From assembly GCA_025350965.1 (NCBI GenBank), contig JANXWV010000128.1:1-58858 (forward strand): a stretch of 58,858 nt of DNA, in the 5' to 3' direction. Below are positions 7,378-17,837 of this stretch, one piece after another. A program made the translations under genes and the position numbers. The notes beneath the pieces are model-generated. The model ran no database searches, had not been told where the DNA came from, and saw only the letters and a program-made list of their open reading frames with translations. Position 1 is the first letter of the stretch. Each line of letters opens with the position of its first letter. The stretch is from Rhizobacter sp. Its GTDB lineage: Bacteria; Pseudomonadota; Gammaproteobacteria; Burkholderiales; Burkholderiaceae_C.

Positions 7378-8277
7378 ATGGCACAGCAACCCAATCACCA
7401 GCCCGCTCATCAACCGATCACCCCCGCACTGCGCTCCTGGATCGTCGAGCAGGCCAGTGCCGCCCAGGCGCCCGAGGCCATCGTGCAGGCGATGGTCGCC
7501 AGTGGCTGGGACGAAGACGTCGCGCTCATCGCGCTCGAAAGCACGCTGCGCGAGCACCTCGCTGAACGTTCGGCCGAACATTCTGCCGAGCGAGCCCGCG
7601 TGGTCGAGCTGCCGCCGGCGGTGGCCGTGCCCGAGCCGCTGCCAGCCGGCATGCGCGCTGCGGTGTGGGCACACGACCGTGAAGTGAGCGTGCTGGTGGC
7701 CTTGGCCGACCCGCGCGTCATCGTCTTCGGCAACCTGCTGTCGGGCGACGAGTGCGATGCGTTGATCGCGCTGGCCAGCGCCCGGCTCGAACGCTCCGAG
7801 ACCGTACAAACCGATACCGGCGCGAGCGAAGTGAACGAATCGCGAACCAGCCAGGGCATGTTCTTCGACCGCGGCGAACATGAGGTTTGCGCGCGCATCG
7901 AAGCCCGCATGGCCGCACTGATGCAGTGGCCGCTCGAGAACGGCGAGGGCCTGCAGGTGCTTCGCTATGGCCCCGGGGCGGAATACAAGCCGCACTACGA
8001 CTACTTCGACCCGGCACAGCCTGGCACGCCGGTGATCCTGCGGCGCGGCGGGCAGCGGGTGGCGTCGCTGGTGTGCTACCTGAACACGCCTGCGGGTGGT
8101 GGTGAAACGGTGTTCCCCGACGTGAACCTGGCGGTCGCACCGGTGCGCGGCAACGCGGTGTTCTTCAGCTACGACCGGCCGCACCCGATGACGCGCTCGC
8201 TGCACGGTGGCGCACCGGTGCTCGACGGTGAAAAGTGGGTGGCGACCAAGTGGTTTCGGGAAGGGCGGTTCGAGTAG
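7378..8277 (+). CDS. 2-oxoglutarate/Fe(II)-dependent prolyl 4-hydroxylase-like oxygenase
   Basis: The start is ATG 7378, which opens MAQQPNHQPAHQPITP; 299 residues. The frame is open further upstream, but that part overlaps yaaA and has no family character. The first 60 residues are helical (LRSWIVEQASAAQAPEAI). The C-terminal half is a P4Hc double-stranded beta-helix. Iron ligands are H206 and D208 (KPHYDYFDP) and H276 (RSLHGGAPV), with K286 (DGEKW) placed to bind 2-oxoglutarate. The chain also shows YGPGAEY and GGGETVFPD, conserved in bacterial prolyl hydroxylases. The substrate is unknown; bacterial relatives hydroxylate elongation factor or collagen-like proline residues. Confidence 0.9.
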   Translation: MAQQPNHQPAHQPITPALRSWIVEQASAAQAPEAIVQAMVASGWDEDVALIALESTLREHLAERSAEHSAERARVVELPPAVAVPEPLPAGMRAAVWAHDREVSVLVALADPRVIVFGNLLSGDECDALIALASARLERSETVQTDTGASEVNESRTSQGMFFDRGEHEVCARIEARMAALMQWPLENGEGLQVLRYGPGAEYKPHYDYFDPAQPGTPVILRRGGQRVASLVCYLNTPAGGGETVFPDVNLAVAPVRGNAVFFSYDRPHPMTRSLHGGAPVLDGEKWVATKWFREGRFE

Positions 8278-8415
8278 CTGCACCCCCTGATCGGTGCCCA
8301 CGAAGGGTCGCACGCAGGCAAGATTTCACGTATTTCCATGTCAACCGCAGGGCGACCGGGCACGTTGTGCTTTCCGAGCGTTTGGCTCTTTTATCAATTC
8401 CCTGCAGGAAAAACC

Positions 8416-8619
8416 ATGAACAAGATTCTCGCCGCCCTGATCGCCGCCACCTTTTCCCTCGGCGCTTTCGCACAGGCTTCGGCCCCGGCTGCTGCTGCCG
8501 CCCCGGCTGCCAAGGCTGAAATGAAGGCCGAAGCCAAGCCGATGGCCAAGAAGGAAATGGCCGCCAAGAAGCACGCCAAGAAGCACGCCAAGAAGAAGGC
8601 CGCTGCCAAGGCCATGTAA
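8416..8619 (+). CDS. Small secreted Lys/Ala-rich protein
   Basis: ATG 8416 follows GCAGGAAA. The 67-residue product has a clear signal peptide (MNKILAALIAATFSLGAFAQ, cleavage likely after AFA). The mature part is about 48 residues made almost only of Ala, Lys, Pro, Met and His, ending AKKHAKKHAKKKAAAKAM. Such short alanine/lysine-rich periplasmic proteins are common in Burkholderiales and resemble acid-shock (Asr-like) proteins in composition, but low complexity prevents a family call. Two strong hairpins follow immediately, so the gene appears to be a well-insulated single transcript, consistent with high expression. Confidence 0.75.
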   Translation: MNKILAALIAATFSLGAFAQASAPAAAAAPAAKAEMKAEAKPMAKKEMAAKKHAKKHAKKKAAAKAM

Positions 8620-8642
8620 TTCGAGCCTGACGGCTTGATACC

Positions 8643-8695
8643 CCAACCCGGCGCTTGCCGGGTTGGTGGTGAAGAACCCGGCTCCGGCCGGGTTC
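8643..8695 (+). terminator. Tandem perfect hairpins (likely transcription terminators)
   Basis: Hairpin 1 pairs CCAACCCGGC (8643-8652) with GCCGGGTTGG (8657-8666) around a GCTT loop. Hairpin 2 pairs GAACCCGGC (8674-8682) with GCCGGGTTC (8687-8695) around TCCG. Both stems are perfect and start about 24 bp after the small secreted protein gene. Long T runs are absent, as often in high-GC genomes. Confidence 0.7.
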
Positions 8696-8724
8696 GTCAT
8701 TTGTGGTCGGGCTCGGTGGCTGCG

Positions 8725-9210
8725 TCAGGCGCGCAACTGCTCGTCTTCCGGCGGTGCGAACGGCCGGTTGCGCTCGATGCGCCGCCATTTGCGCTGCTCC
8801 CAGGTCTGCGGCCCCTGCAACGGCCAACGCTCGATCACGCCCGCCAACTCGGCGCGGGGCAGGCGAGCGAACACCGGGCCGGCGAGGCCCAGGAACCCGC
8901 GCCCCCGCCGCAGGCGGATCGGCAACGGCGCGCGCGCCTCGGTCACCCAATACACGCACGCACGCTCGGCCCAGAACGCCTGCCGCTCGAAGTTCACGCG
9001 CCCCGCAAAGCCGGTATCGGCCGGGAAGAACAGGAACTCCTGCGGCAACTCCACCACGGCCAGCAACAGGTCGCCCGGTGTGTTGCCAACGCCCCGGTGC
9101 ACCAGCACCACGCGTTCGATCTCGATCGCATGCAGGCGGTCGATCTCGGCCTCGTTGCGGAACACCGCAATGTCTTGCCCTTGCCAGGCGGTGCGCCATG
9201 AATCCTTCAT
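8725..9210 (-). CDS. Conserved hypothetical protein
   Basis: ATG 9210 is preceded by AAGGAG at good spacing, so this start is preferred over the open frame further upstream; 161 residues. The protein begins MKDSWRTAWQGQDIAVFRNE. It appears soluble, with alternating hydrophobic strands (RVVLVHRGV, DLLLAVVELP), and ends in a Trp- and Arg-rich stretch (TWEQRKWRRIERNRPF). No signal peptide, membrane segment or catalytic motif is visible. It stands alone between the small secreted protein and a peptidase on the same strand, 106 bp from the latter. I do not recognise the family. Confidence 0.72.
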   Translation of the reverse strand: MKDSWRTAWQGQDIAVFRNEAEIDRLHAIEIERVVLVHRGVGNTPGDLLLAVVELPQEFLFFPADTGFAGRVNFERQAFWAERACVYWVTEARAPLPIRLRRGRGFLGLAGPVFARLPRAELAGVIERWPLQGPQTWEQRKWRRIERNRPFAPPEDEQLRA

Positions 9211-9316
9211 CGTCGTGCTCCTTGTGAGCGCGTACCGTAGCGCGGTCTTCAAGCCCCGCTTGTGTGCATACGCGACAAGCTGCAAGCAGCGGTGAGCGCG
9301 CCACGCCACCTGTCGT

Positions 9317-11566
9317 CTACAGGTTCGCGATGGCCACCGGCTCGATGTTCCCGGCCGCCGTGAAGCCGAAGATGCGCCCGTAGAAGTACAGCTCGGCCTC
9401 GAGCGCGCGTTGAATGGTCGGCGCGCGCCGGAAGCCGTGCTGTTCGCCCTCGAACATCAACAGCGCCACCGGCAGGCCCTTGGCGCGCACGGCGTCGAAC
9501 ATGGCCTGCGCCTGACCGGGCGGCACGGCCTTGTCTTCGAGCCCTTGCAGCAAGATCATCGGGCTCGCCAGGCGCTCGGTGAAGTTGATCGGCGAGCGCG
9601 CGTGGTAGAGCTGCCGCGCTGCGGGCCACGGGCCGATCAGGCCGTCGAGGTAGCGTGACTCGAACTTGTGCGTGTCGCGCGCCAGTGCTTCCAGGTCGCC
9701 GATGCCGTAGTGGCTGGCGCCGCATTGGAAGAAGCTGCGGAAGGTCAACGCACACAGCGTGGTGTAGCCGCCGGCACTGCCGCCGCGAATGGCGGTGCGC
9801 GCCGGGTTCACGCTGCCGCGTTCGGCGAGAAAGCGCGCCGCGTTGACCGCGTCGTCCACGTCGACCACGCCCCATTGCCCGGCCAGGCGCTGGCGGTAGG
9901 CGCGGCCGTAGCCGGTGCTGCCGCCGTAGTTCACGTCCACCACGGCGAAGCCGCGCGTCGTCCAGTACTGAATGCCCCAGCCGAAGGCTGGCGTGGTGGC
10001 CGATGTCGGCCCGCCGTGGCTCATCACGATCAGCGGCGGCAGCTCGCGCTCCGGTCCGGTGAAGCCCGGGTTCACCGGTGCGTAGAACAGCGCATGCGAC
10101 GAGAGGCCGCCCTCGGTCGGGAAGGTGATGGCCTCGGCGCGCGACACGAAGGCCGCGTCGACGGTGCTGCTGCTGGCACTGCGCAGCACCTCGCATGCGT
10201 GCGTGACGAGGTCGATGCGCACGACGGCCGATGGCGCGGTGTCGCTGCCGCCGATGAACGCGGCGAAGTCGGCCCCGACCTTGAGGGCGTCGATGGTGCA
10301 GAACGGTGTCGCGATGAGCTGCAGTTGGAGCGTGACGGCATCGATGCGTGCGAGCTGCGAACGCCCGGCCTGTGTGAAGGCGCAGACGACGTTGCCACGC
10401 CCATCGAAGCCGTAGCTCGACATCCCGAACACCCACTGCGCCTGGCCGAATTCGGCGCTCATGGGGCACAGGGGCTGACCCGACGACTCGGCGCCACCCC
10501 CGGTCAGGCGGTACAGGTTCCACCAGCCGGTGCGGTCGGATGCGAAGTGCAGCACGCCACCGGGCGACCACTCGGGTTGGAAGATCGACTCGGTCGGCCC
10601 GCCGGCCACGATGCGCGCGTCGGTCAGCGTGCCGTCGGCGGCCACGTCGGCCAGCCACAGCGTGCTGCCGTCCCACGGCATGTTCGGGTGGTCCCACGTG
10701 AGCCACGCCAACTGCCGGCCGTCGGGGCGCAGGCGCGGGGAAGAGAAGAAGTCGTGGCCGCTCGCCAGCACCTGTTCCGTGCCGTCTTGCAGGCTGATCG
10801 CGACGAGCGTGGCGACCGCGTCGATGCTGCCGTGGGTGTGGTCTTCGCGCGCTGCGATGAGCCGGTTTCGCGTTGCATCGGCCACCGTGTCGGCGTAGCG
10901 CATGTTCGTGCCATGGGTCAACGCCACCGGCGCACCGACCTGGGCCGCGCGGTAGAGCTGCTGGTCGGCGCAGTGGCTGAACACCAGGGCGCCATCGGCC
11001 AGCAGCACGAACGCGCCACCGCCGTATTCGTGGGCGCGCGTGCGCACGTCGAACGGTGCGGGGTTCAGGTCGCGCAAACTGCCGTCGGCGCTGCGTTGAA
11101 CGACCACATTGCGGCCCTGTTCCAGCGGCCGGCCTTCGCTCCACGCGATGGTGCTTGCGTGCAGCGCGATCTGGCCGAGGCGGACGGTCGCGCCGGCGAT
11201 CAGCGCGGCGCTCACCGGCGAGGCCCAGCTGCCGAACGGCGCCGGGGTCGGGCCGATGGGCGAGCTGGGTGCGTCAGGTGGCGTTGCCATGGCGGTCTTC
11301 CTCGGTGCGGTACGGGCCTTTTCGCGCTGCATGAACAGGTACAGGCTCTCGACCTTGTCGCGCGCCCAGGGCGTCTTGCGCAGGAACTTCAGGCTCGACG
11401 GGATGCTGGGCTCCAGGTTGAAGCTGCGGATCTGGATGCGCTCGCCGAGATCGTCCCAGCCGAAGTAGGCGACGAGTTCGGTGACCATCGCCTCCAGCGT
11501 CACGCCGTGCAGCGGGTTGCGTGATTGGGAAGAGGCGGGGGACGGAGCAGCGGACTTGGGCGTCAT
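9317..11566 (-). CDS. VF530 (DUF2132) domain fused to an S9-family prolyl oligopeptidase
   Basis: 749 residues from ATG 11566. Residues about 17-80 ([20 protein letters not shown] ... [20 protein letters not shown]) match the small VF530/DUF2132 DNA-binding protein, which is normally free-standing. After a linker, an S9 acylaminoacyl/dipeptidyl peptidase begins near an internal Met at 11290: a beta-propeller (about 95-480), then an alpha/beta hydrolase domain. The catalytic triad appears as S597 (GGSAGGY), D678 (GLEDKAV) and H710 (GEQHGF). The peptidase would cleave short peptides in the cytosol. No stop codon separates the two parts, so either this is a true fusion or the peptidase is also translated from 11290. 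The start overlaps the upstream membrane-protein gene by 4 bp. Confidence 0.9.
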   Translation of the reverse strand: MTPKSAAPSPASSQSRNPLHGVTLEAMVTELVAYFGWDDLGERIQIRSFNLEPSIPSSLKFLRKTPWARDKVESLYLFMQREKARTAPRKTAMATPPDAPSSPIGPTPAPFGSWASPVSAALIAGATVRLGQIALHASTIAWSEGRPLEQGRNVVVQRSADGSLRDLNPAPFDVRTRAHEYGGGAFVLLADGALVFSHCADQQLYRAAQVGAPVALTHGTNMRYADTVADATRNRLIAAREDHTHGSIDAVATLVAISLQDGTEQVLASGHDFFSSPRLRPDGRQLAWLTWDHPNMPWDGSTLWLADVAADGTLTDARIVAGGPTESIFQPEWSPGGVLHFASDRTGWWNLYRLTGGGAESSGQPLCPMSAEFGQAQWVFGMSSYGFDGRGNVVCAFTQAGRSQLARIDAVTLQLQLIATPFCTIDALKVGADFAAFIGGSDTAPSAVVRIDLVTHACEVLRSASSSTVDAAFVSRAEAITFPTEGGLSSHALFYAPVNPGFTGPERELPPLIVMSHGGPTSATTPAFGWGIQYWTTRGFAVVDVNYGGSTGYGRAYRQRLAGQWGVVDVDDAVNAARFLAERGSVNPARTAIRGGSAGGYTTLCALTFRSFFQCGASHYGIGDLEALARDTHKFESRYLDGLIGPWPAARQLYHARSPINFTERLASPMILLQGLEDKAVPPGQAQAMFDAVRAKGLPVALLMFEGEQHGFRRAPTIQRALEAELYFYGRIFGFTAAGNIEPVAIANL

Positions 11567-11952
11567 TGGCCGAACCTCAGGCGCAGCAGCGCCATGGCGA
11601 AGGCAAAGATGAAACTGTAGGCGAAGCGATCGAGCAGCACGGTCTGGCGGTCATGGCGGCGCCGCCATGCGCCGAGTGCGCTCATGACGCCGGCGCACAG
11701 CAGTGGCGTGACCAGCACATTCGCCACCTGCAGGGCATGGGAGCGAATGAAGAGGGCCGGCATCAGCCAGAGGCTCAAACCTCCGGCAATGGCGCCGAGG
11801 GCGGCATAGCCGAGGCCGGCCACCAGCGGGTGGGCGGCGCGGCGGAACGGCGCGGTCGCGAGCGGCACGCCGAAGCGCGCGAGAAACTCGAAGGCGAGCT
11901 GAAGAAGGACTTCGCCGAACAGTTCGAACAAGACCTCGAGGATGAACTCCAT
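11563..11952 (-). CDS. Small integral membrane protein of unknown function
   Basis: 129 residues beginning [20 protein letters not shown]. The amphipathic N-terminal helix is followed by three hydrophobic segments (about 45-65, 72-92 and 108-124) separated by Arg-rich loops (RRRHDRQ), predicting an inner-membrane protein. Homologues that begin EFLLEFLFE...GE are common conserved hypotheticals in proteobacteria. It is tightly packed: 6 bp after the GNAT gene stop and a 4-bp overlap with the VF530-peptidase start, so the three genes probably form one transcript. No function can be assigned. Confidence 0.78.
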   Translation of the reverse strand: MEFILEVLFELFGEVLLQLAFEFLARFGVPLATAPFRRAAHPLVAGLGYAALGAIAGGLSLWLMPALFIRSHALQVANVLVTPLLCAGVMSALGAWRRRHDRQTVLLDRFAYSFIFAFAMALLRLRFGQ

Positions 11953-11958
11953 CGGTGC

Positions 11959-12495
11959 TCAGCCGAGCGCGCCGTTGCGCGGTGCAGCCGGCGCCGCGCG
12001 GGGCCACGTTCGGTTGTCGAAGCACTGCATCGGCCCGTCCCAGGCTTCCTGGTCGCCTTCGGGCTCGGTGTAGGCGCCGTTCGTGTACTGGCCGATCACC
12101 TTGCGCCAGAAGGCCTGTGCCGGCAGGTTGAGCGGGATCTGGCCAACCTCCCACCGGCCTGGCAGCGCGTCGAAGATGGCGCGTGCCGCCCGGCCCGCCA
12201 CGCCGCGCCGGCGCCAGCGCCGCATCACGAAGAACTGCGCCATCCAACGGTCGTTGGGCGGGCGGCACACGTCGTTGTTGACGAGCGCGAAGCCGGCGTA
12301 CTGACCGTGGAACCTGAAGACGAACGGCACGTGCGTGGGCAGCTGCCAGTAGGCACCGAGGTCGTAGCCGAAGCGGCCGTCGGGGCCCATGTCCTCGTCC
12401 CAGAACTCCGACAGGTCGTGCAGGTACAGCTCCATCAGGTTGGCGACGACGTGCTGCTCGTCGGCGCGGGCTTGCCGTACTTCCAGGTTGTCCAT
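11959..12495 (-). CDS. GNAT-family N-acetyltransferase
   Basis: 178 residues from ATG 12495 (MDNLEVRQARADEQHVVANL). Residues about 60-125 carry the GNAT core: a beta strand (GFALVNND), then FFVMRRWRRRGVAGRAARAI, matching motif A (Q/R-x-x-G-x-G/A) that binds the acetyl-CoA pyrophosphate. The C-terminal FWRKVIGQYTNGAY resembles the final GNAT beta-bulge strand. The acceptor substrate cannot be told. It lies 14 bp downstream of the formaldehyde dehydrogenase gene stop on the same strand, so co-transcription is likely. Confidence 0.85.
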   Translation of the reverse strand: MDNLEVRQARADEQHVVANLMELYLHDLSEFWDEDMGPDGRFGYDLGAYWQLPTHVPFVFRFHGQYAGFALVNNDVCRPPNDRWMAQFFVMRRWRRRGVAGRAARAIFDALPGRWEVGQIPLNLPAQAFWRKVIGQYTNGAYTEPEGDQEAWDGPMQCFDNRTWPRAAPAAPRNGALG

Positions 12496-12509
12496 CGCGT
12501 GCCGTCTGG

Positions 12510-13616
<1,107 letters not shown>

Positions 13617-13753
13617 GGGCAGATCCTTCAAATGCAGGTGGCGGGTTGTCGGCATTCTCGCCCGAGTCTTCACGCCACCAGCGTGTGCTGACTTCGGGTC
13701 ATGGCGCGGAGCGATCCCTACAATCCGCGCAACTTTCACCCAACACCGCGCCC

Positions 13754-15172
13754 ATGCAACCCGACACCTCCAGCTTCAAGGCCTATGACATTCGCGGCGT
13801 GGTGGGTCGTGCCCTCGACGAGAAGTTCGCCGAGCACCTGGGCCGAGCCTTCGGCAGCGAGGCGCTGCGCCTCGGCGAGCGCGCGGTCGCGGTCGGGCGC
13901 GACGGCCGCCTGTCGGGCCCGATGCTCGTGGCGGCGTTGATTCGCGGCCTCATGAGCACCGGCCTCGACGTGGTCGACCTCGGCCCGGTCACCACGCCGA
14001 TGCTCTACTACGTAGCGGCCACACGCAAACGCCACGGCTGCCGCAGCGGCATCATGGTCACCGGCAGCCACAACCCGAAGGACTACAACGGCTTCAAGAT
14101 GGTGCTGGCCGGCAAGGCCATTTATGGCGACGAGATCCAGCGCCTGCGCCAGCGCATGGAAGCCGAAGACTATGTTCGCGCCGCCAAGGGTGCCCAAGGA
14201 ACAGGCCGCTCGGCGCCACTCGACATCGGTGCCGAGTACCTTCACCGCATCGTCAATGACTGCAAGCTGAAGCGACCGATGAAGGTCGTGGTCGATTCCG
14301 GTAACGGCATTCCGGGTGCGTCGGCGCCGGGCATTCTGCGGGCGCTGGGTTGCGACGTGACCGAGCTGTACTCCGAGGTCGACGGCGACTTCCCGAACCA
14401 CCACCCCGACCCGAGCAAGCCCGAGAACCTGGCCGACCTGATCGCCACGGTGAAGGCCACCGGCGCCGAGCTCGGCCTGGCGTTCGACGGTGACGGCGAC
14501 CGCCTCGGCGTGGTCACGGCCGACGGCAACATCATCTACCCCGACCGCCAACTGATGCTGTTCGCGAAAGACATTCTCAAACGCCAGCCCGGCGGCACCG
14601 TCATCTTCGACGTGAAGTGCACGCAGCGTCTGGCGCCACTGATCCGCAAGGCCGGTGGCAAGCCGCTGATGTGGAAGACCGGCCACTCGCTCGTGAAGGC
14701 GAAGCTGCGTGAGACCAAGGCGCCGATCGCCGGTGAGATGAGCGGCCACATCTTCTTCGCCGAGCGCTGGTACGGTTTCGACGACGCCACCTACACGGCG
14801 GCGCGGCTGCTCGAGATCCTGTCGCGCAGTGCCAACCCGAGTGCGGTGCTGAACGCACTGCCGACGAGCTTCAACACGCCCGAGCTGAACGTAGCGTGCG
14901 CCGAAGGCGAGCAGCGCGACGTGGTCGCGAAGCTGCTGGCTGCAGCAACGCTGAAGGCCTTCCCCGGCGCGACCGAGATCGTGCGCACCGACGGGCTGCG
15001 CGTCGAATACAAGGACGGCTTCGGTTTGATCCGCGCGTCGAACACCACGCCGGTGCTGGTGCTGCGTTTCGAGGGCCACACGCCGAAGGCGCTGGCACGC
15101 ATCGAGGCCGGCATGATGGCCGCGCTGCGCGCCGTCAAGCCCGACGCGCACGTGGGCGCCGCCGCGCATTGA
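13754..15172 (+). CDS. manB: Phosphomannomutase/phosphoglucomutase
   Basis: 472 residues from ATG 13754. It interconverts hexose 6- and 1-phosphates, feeding LPS and exopolysaccharide sugar nucleotides. The four alpha-D-phosphohexomutase signatures are present in order: the phosphoserine loop TGSHNPKDYNG (about 113-123), the metal loop DGDGDR (about 246-251), the sugar-binding GEMSGH (about 328-333) and the phosphate-binding RASNTTP (about 427-433). The N-terminus KAYDIRGVVG is typical of the AlgC/ManB type. It sits 82 bp upstream of waaC-waaA on the same strand, which fits a role in LPS core synthesis. Confidence 0.94.
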   Translation: MQPDTSSFKAYDIRGVVGRALDEKFAEHLGRAFGSEALRLGERAVAVGRDGRLSGPMLVAALIRGLMSTGLDVVDLGPVTTPMLYYVAATRKRHGCRSGIMVTGSHNPKDYNGFKMVLAGKAIYGDEIQRLRQRMEAEDYVRAAKGAQGTGRSAPLDIGAEYLHRIVNDCKLKRPMKVVVDSGNGIPGASAPGILRALGCDVTELYSEVDGDFPNHHPDPSKPENLADLIATVKATGAELGLAFDGDGDRLGVVTADGNIIYPDRQLMLFAKDILKRQPGGTVIFDVKCTQRLAPLIRKAGGKPLMWKTGHSLVKAKLRETKAPIAGEMSGHIFFAERWYGFDDATYTAARLLEILSRSANPSAVLNALPTSFNTPELNVACAEGEQRDVVAKLLAAATLKAFPGATEIVRTDGLRVEYKDGFGLIRASNTTPVLVLRFEGHTPKALARIEAGMMAALRAVKPDAHVGAAAH

Positions 15173-15254
15173 ACGACGCACTGGCGCTGATGCTGCTGCG
15201 GTCGCTGCGGCTCCGGCTCCGGCTGCCGCCGCTGCGCTCGTCCGGCCTCGGCGC

Positions 15255-16232
15255 ATGCGCATATTGATCGTCAAACTCTCGTCGCTGGGCGACGTGGTGC
15301 ACACCATGCCGGTGGTGCACGACATCCTCGCGGCGCACCCGCGCGCCGTCATCGACTGGGTCGTCGAGCCCGGCTTTGCGCCGCTGCTGCGCCGCGTGCA
15401 AGGCGTGAGCACGGTGATCGAGTGCGCGCTGCGGCGCTGGTCGGGTGCGTGGTGGACGAGCGGCGTGCGCGCCGAGTGGCGAGCCTTCCGCACGCAACTG
15501 CGCAGCCACCGCTACGACGCGGTGATCGACTTCCAGGGCCTGACCAAGTCGGCGGTCGTTGCGCGCATGGCGCGGCTCAGCGAGCAGGGTGCGCGTTACG
15601 GCCTGGCGAACCGCACCATTGGCGCCAGCCACGAGCCACCCGCGCGCTGGCTGGTGGACCACGCGATCCACATCGAGCCGCGAATCCATGCGCTCGATCG
15701 CGCGCGCGAGCTGGCCGTGCGCGCGCTGGGCTACGCGGTGCAAGGCCCGCCGCACTTCGGCTTGCGCGCGGCGGCAGTGCCGTTGCACGGCGCGCCCACG
15801 CTGGTGTTCGTGCACGGCACATCGCGCGACGACAAGCTTTGGCCCGAGGCGTCGTGGGTCGAACTGGGCAAACGCGCCATCGCGCAGGGCTGGCGCGTGG
15901 CGCTGCCGCAGGCGGGTGCAGCCGAGCACGAACGTGCCGAGCGCATCGCGCTGGCGCTGGGCGCATCGGCCGAGGTGTGGCCGTCGATGAGCCTCGACGC
16001 GCTGGTCGACCGGCTCGGCGGCACGCAAGGCGTGATCGGCGTGGACAGCGGCGTGAGCCACATCGCCGTGGCGCTCGGCCTGTTGCACGTGCAGCTCTAC
16101 AACTTCCCGACCGCATGGCGCACCGGGCCGCTGGTGTCGCACGGGCATGTGCATCAAACGGCGGTGCAGGCCGAGCCGACACCCGCCGTCGAGGCCGTGT
16201 GGGCCGCCTGGGCGCAGGTGCGCGAAGCCTGA
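15255..16232 (+). CDS. waaC: Lipopolysaccharide heptosyltransferase I
   Basis: 325 residues from ATG 15255. This GT9 glycosyltransferase adds the first L-glycero-D-manno-heptose to Kdo2-lipid A at the inner face of the cytoplasmic membrane. It starts MRILIVKLSSLGDVVHTMP, the family hallmark. Other family features are DFQGLTKSA (about 95-103), HGTSRDDKLWPE (about 191-202) and the donor-binding GVDSGVSHIAVALG (about 260-273). The stop codon overlaps the waaA start by one base, so the two are translationally coupled. Confidence 0.94.
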   Translation: MRILIVKLSSLGDVVHTMPVVHDILAAHPRAVIDWVVEPGFAPLLRRVQGVSTVIECALRRWSGAWWTSGVRAEWRAFRTQLRSHRYDAVIDFQGLTKSAVVARMARLSEQGARYGLANRTIGASHEPPARWLVDHAIHIEPRIHALDRARELAVRALGYAVQGPPHFGLRAAAVPLHGAPTLVFVHGTSRDDKLWPEASWVELGKRAIAQGWRVALPQAGAAEHERAERIALALGASAEVWPSMSLDALVDRLGGTQGVIGVDSGVSHIAVALGLLHVQLYNFPTAWRTGPLVSHGHVHQTAVQAEPTPAVEAVWAAWAQVREA

Positions 16233-17542
16233 TGACTGGGTTGCAGCGCGCCGCCTACGCCGGCTACGCGCTGCTGCTGCGCGTGCTGCTGCCGGCCTAT
16301 GCGCTGCGCCTGTGGTGGCGCGGTGCGGCCGAGCCGCTGTACCGCCACGCCATCGGCGAGCGCTTCGGCTTCTACGCAGCAAAGCCGAGCAACGGCTGGC
16401 TCTGGCTGCACGCGGTGTCGCTCGGCGAAACGCGCGCGGCGGCCGCACTCGTCGATGCGCTGCGCGCCGCCCGGCCCGGCCTGCGCCTGCTGCTGACGCA
16501 CGGCACCGCCACCGGCAGGGAGGCCGGAGCGGCGCTGCTGCGCGAAGGCGACATGCAAGCCTGGCTGCCGTATGACACCCCTGGCGCCACCCGGCGCTTC
16601 CTGCGCCAGTTCCGCCCCGCCGTCGGCGTGCTGATGGAGACCGAGGTCTGGCCGCAGTTGCTGGCCGCCGCGCAGGCCGCCGGTGTGCCGGTGGTGCTCG
16701 CGAACGCGCGCCTCAGCGCGAAGAGCTTTCGGCAGGGCCAGCGCATCGCTGCGCTGATTCAACCGGCCGCGCAGAGCCTGGCCTGCGCGCTCGCGCAGAC
16801 CGAGGCCGACGCGCAGCGCCTGCGCGAGTCGGGTGCGCGTGTCGTGAGCGTTTGCGGCAACCTGAAGTACGACCTGACGCCACCGGCAGGGCAACTGGCG
16901 CTGGGCCGGCAGTGGCACGCGCGCATCGACCGCCCTGTGGTGTTGGCCGCGATCACGCGCGAAGGCGAAGAGGCGCTGCTGCTGGCTGCATGGGCGCAGG
17001 CCGCTTTGACGCTGCCGGCCCCGGAGCCGCTGCTCGTGATCGTGCCGCGCCACCCGCAGCGCTTCGATGAGGTGGCCGCGCTGGTGCGCGCTGCGCCCTT
17101 CACGCTGGCGCGGCGCAGCCAGTGGCATGACGCCCCCGATGCAGATGCGCTGCAGGCCCAGGTCTGGCTCGGCGACTCGCTGCGCGAGATGGCGCTGTAC
17201 TACGCCTGCGCCGACGTGGCGCTGCTCGGCGGCAGCTTCGCGCCACTCGGCGGCCACAACCTGATCGAAGCGGCGGCCTGCGGCTGCCCGCTGGTGATGG
17301 GCCCGAGCACCTTCAACTTCGCCGAGGCGGCACGGCTGTCGCTCGTTGCCGGTGCGTCGGTGCAGGTGGCCGACATGCGCGAGGGCGTGGCTGTTGCCCT
17401 GCAGCGACTGGCCATGCCCGCAGCGTTGGCAGCCATGTCGGCTGCAGGGCTGCGCTTCGCAGCCGAGCACCGGGGTGCGGCGCAGCGCATGGCGCAGCAG
17501 GTGCTGGCGCTGTGGCCGCAAGAGCCGCTGCGGCCGCGCTGA
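16232..17542 (+). CDS. waaA: 3-deoxy-D-manno-octulosonic acid (Kdo) transferase
   Basis: 436 residues from ATG 16232, overlapping the waaC stop. WaaA (KdtA) transfers Kdo from CMP-Kdo to lipid IVA. A single N-terminal membrane anchor (about 8-26) precedes the GT30 domain. Signature segments are WLHAVSLGETRAA (about 51-63), METEVWPQLL (about 130-139), GNLKYDL (about 209-215) and GGSFAPLGGHNLIEAAACG (about 332-350). Together with waaC and the upstream mutase it forms an LPS-core cluster. Confidence 0.95.
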   Translation: MTGLQRAAYAGYALLLRVLLPAYALRLWWRGAAEPLYRHAIGERFGFYAAKPSNGWLWLHAVSLGETRAAAALVDALRAARPGLRLLLTHGTATGREAGAALLREGDMQAWLPYDTPGATRRFLRQFRPAVGVLMETEVWPQLLAAAQAAGVPVVLANARLSAKSFRQGQRIAALIQPAAQSLACALAQTEADAQRLRESGARVVSVCGNLKYDLTPPAGQLALGRQWHARIDRPVVLAAITREGEEALLLAAWAQAALTLPAPEPLLVIVPRHPQRFDEVAALVRAAPFTLARRSQWHDAPDADALQAQVWLGDSLREMALYYACADVALLGGSFAPLGGHNLIEAAACGCPLVMGPSTFNFAEAARLSLVAGASVQVADMREGVAVALQRLAMPAALAAMSAAGLRFAAEHRGAAQRMAQQVLALWPQEPLRPR

Positions 17543-17837
17543 GCCGCTGTCGTCAGCCCGAACGCGTCTCGCGCCAGCGCCTGGAACAAGCTCGCCCGCG
17601 CGGTCGGCGTGCCGCAACAACCGGGGCTCGTCCACGTCGCCTGAAGGCAAGTCGGGCTGCACGGCAAGGAGACCGAAATGAAGCCATGAATCGAGCGCAG
17701 CCCGGTCGCGCTGGTCTGCCTGCTTGCCACCACTGCCGCCGCTGTGATGGTCGGCGCACAGGTTGCCGACCCGCCGGTGCCACAAATGACGGAGATCGAC
17801 GTGCTGGTGCTGCGTTCGTGGTCGGGTTGGAGGCCGC
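17543..17837 (+). pseudogene. 295-bp gap with possible eroded coding remnants
   Basis: No intact gene is visible. Just after waaA, one frame reads as a plausible C-terminus (NASRASAWNKLARAVGVPQQ, ending in TGA near 17642). An AAGGAG then precedes ATG at 17678, whose frame hits a stop after three codons. Beyond that stop the same frame encodes a signal-peptide-like stretch (PVALVCLLATTAAAVMVGAQ) with no further start. This resembles one or two broken small genes, but the evidence is only composition and frame. Confidence 0.3.

Noticed and set aside
9668-11524. A 618-codon plus-strand open frame opposite the VF530-peptidase gene
   Set aside because: Antisense of a gene with an intact catalytic triad; no coding signature of its own.
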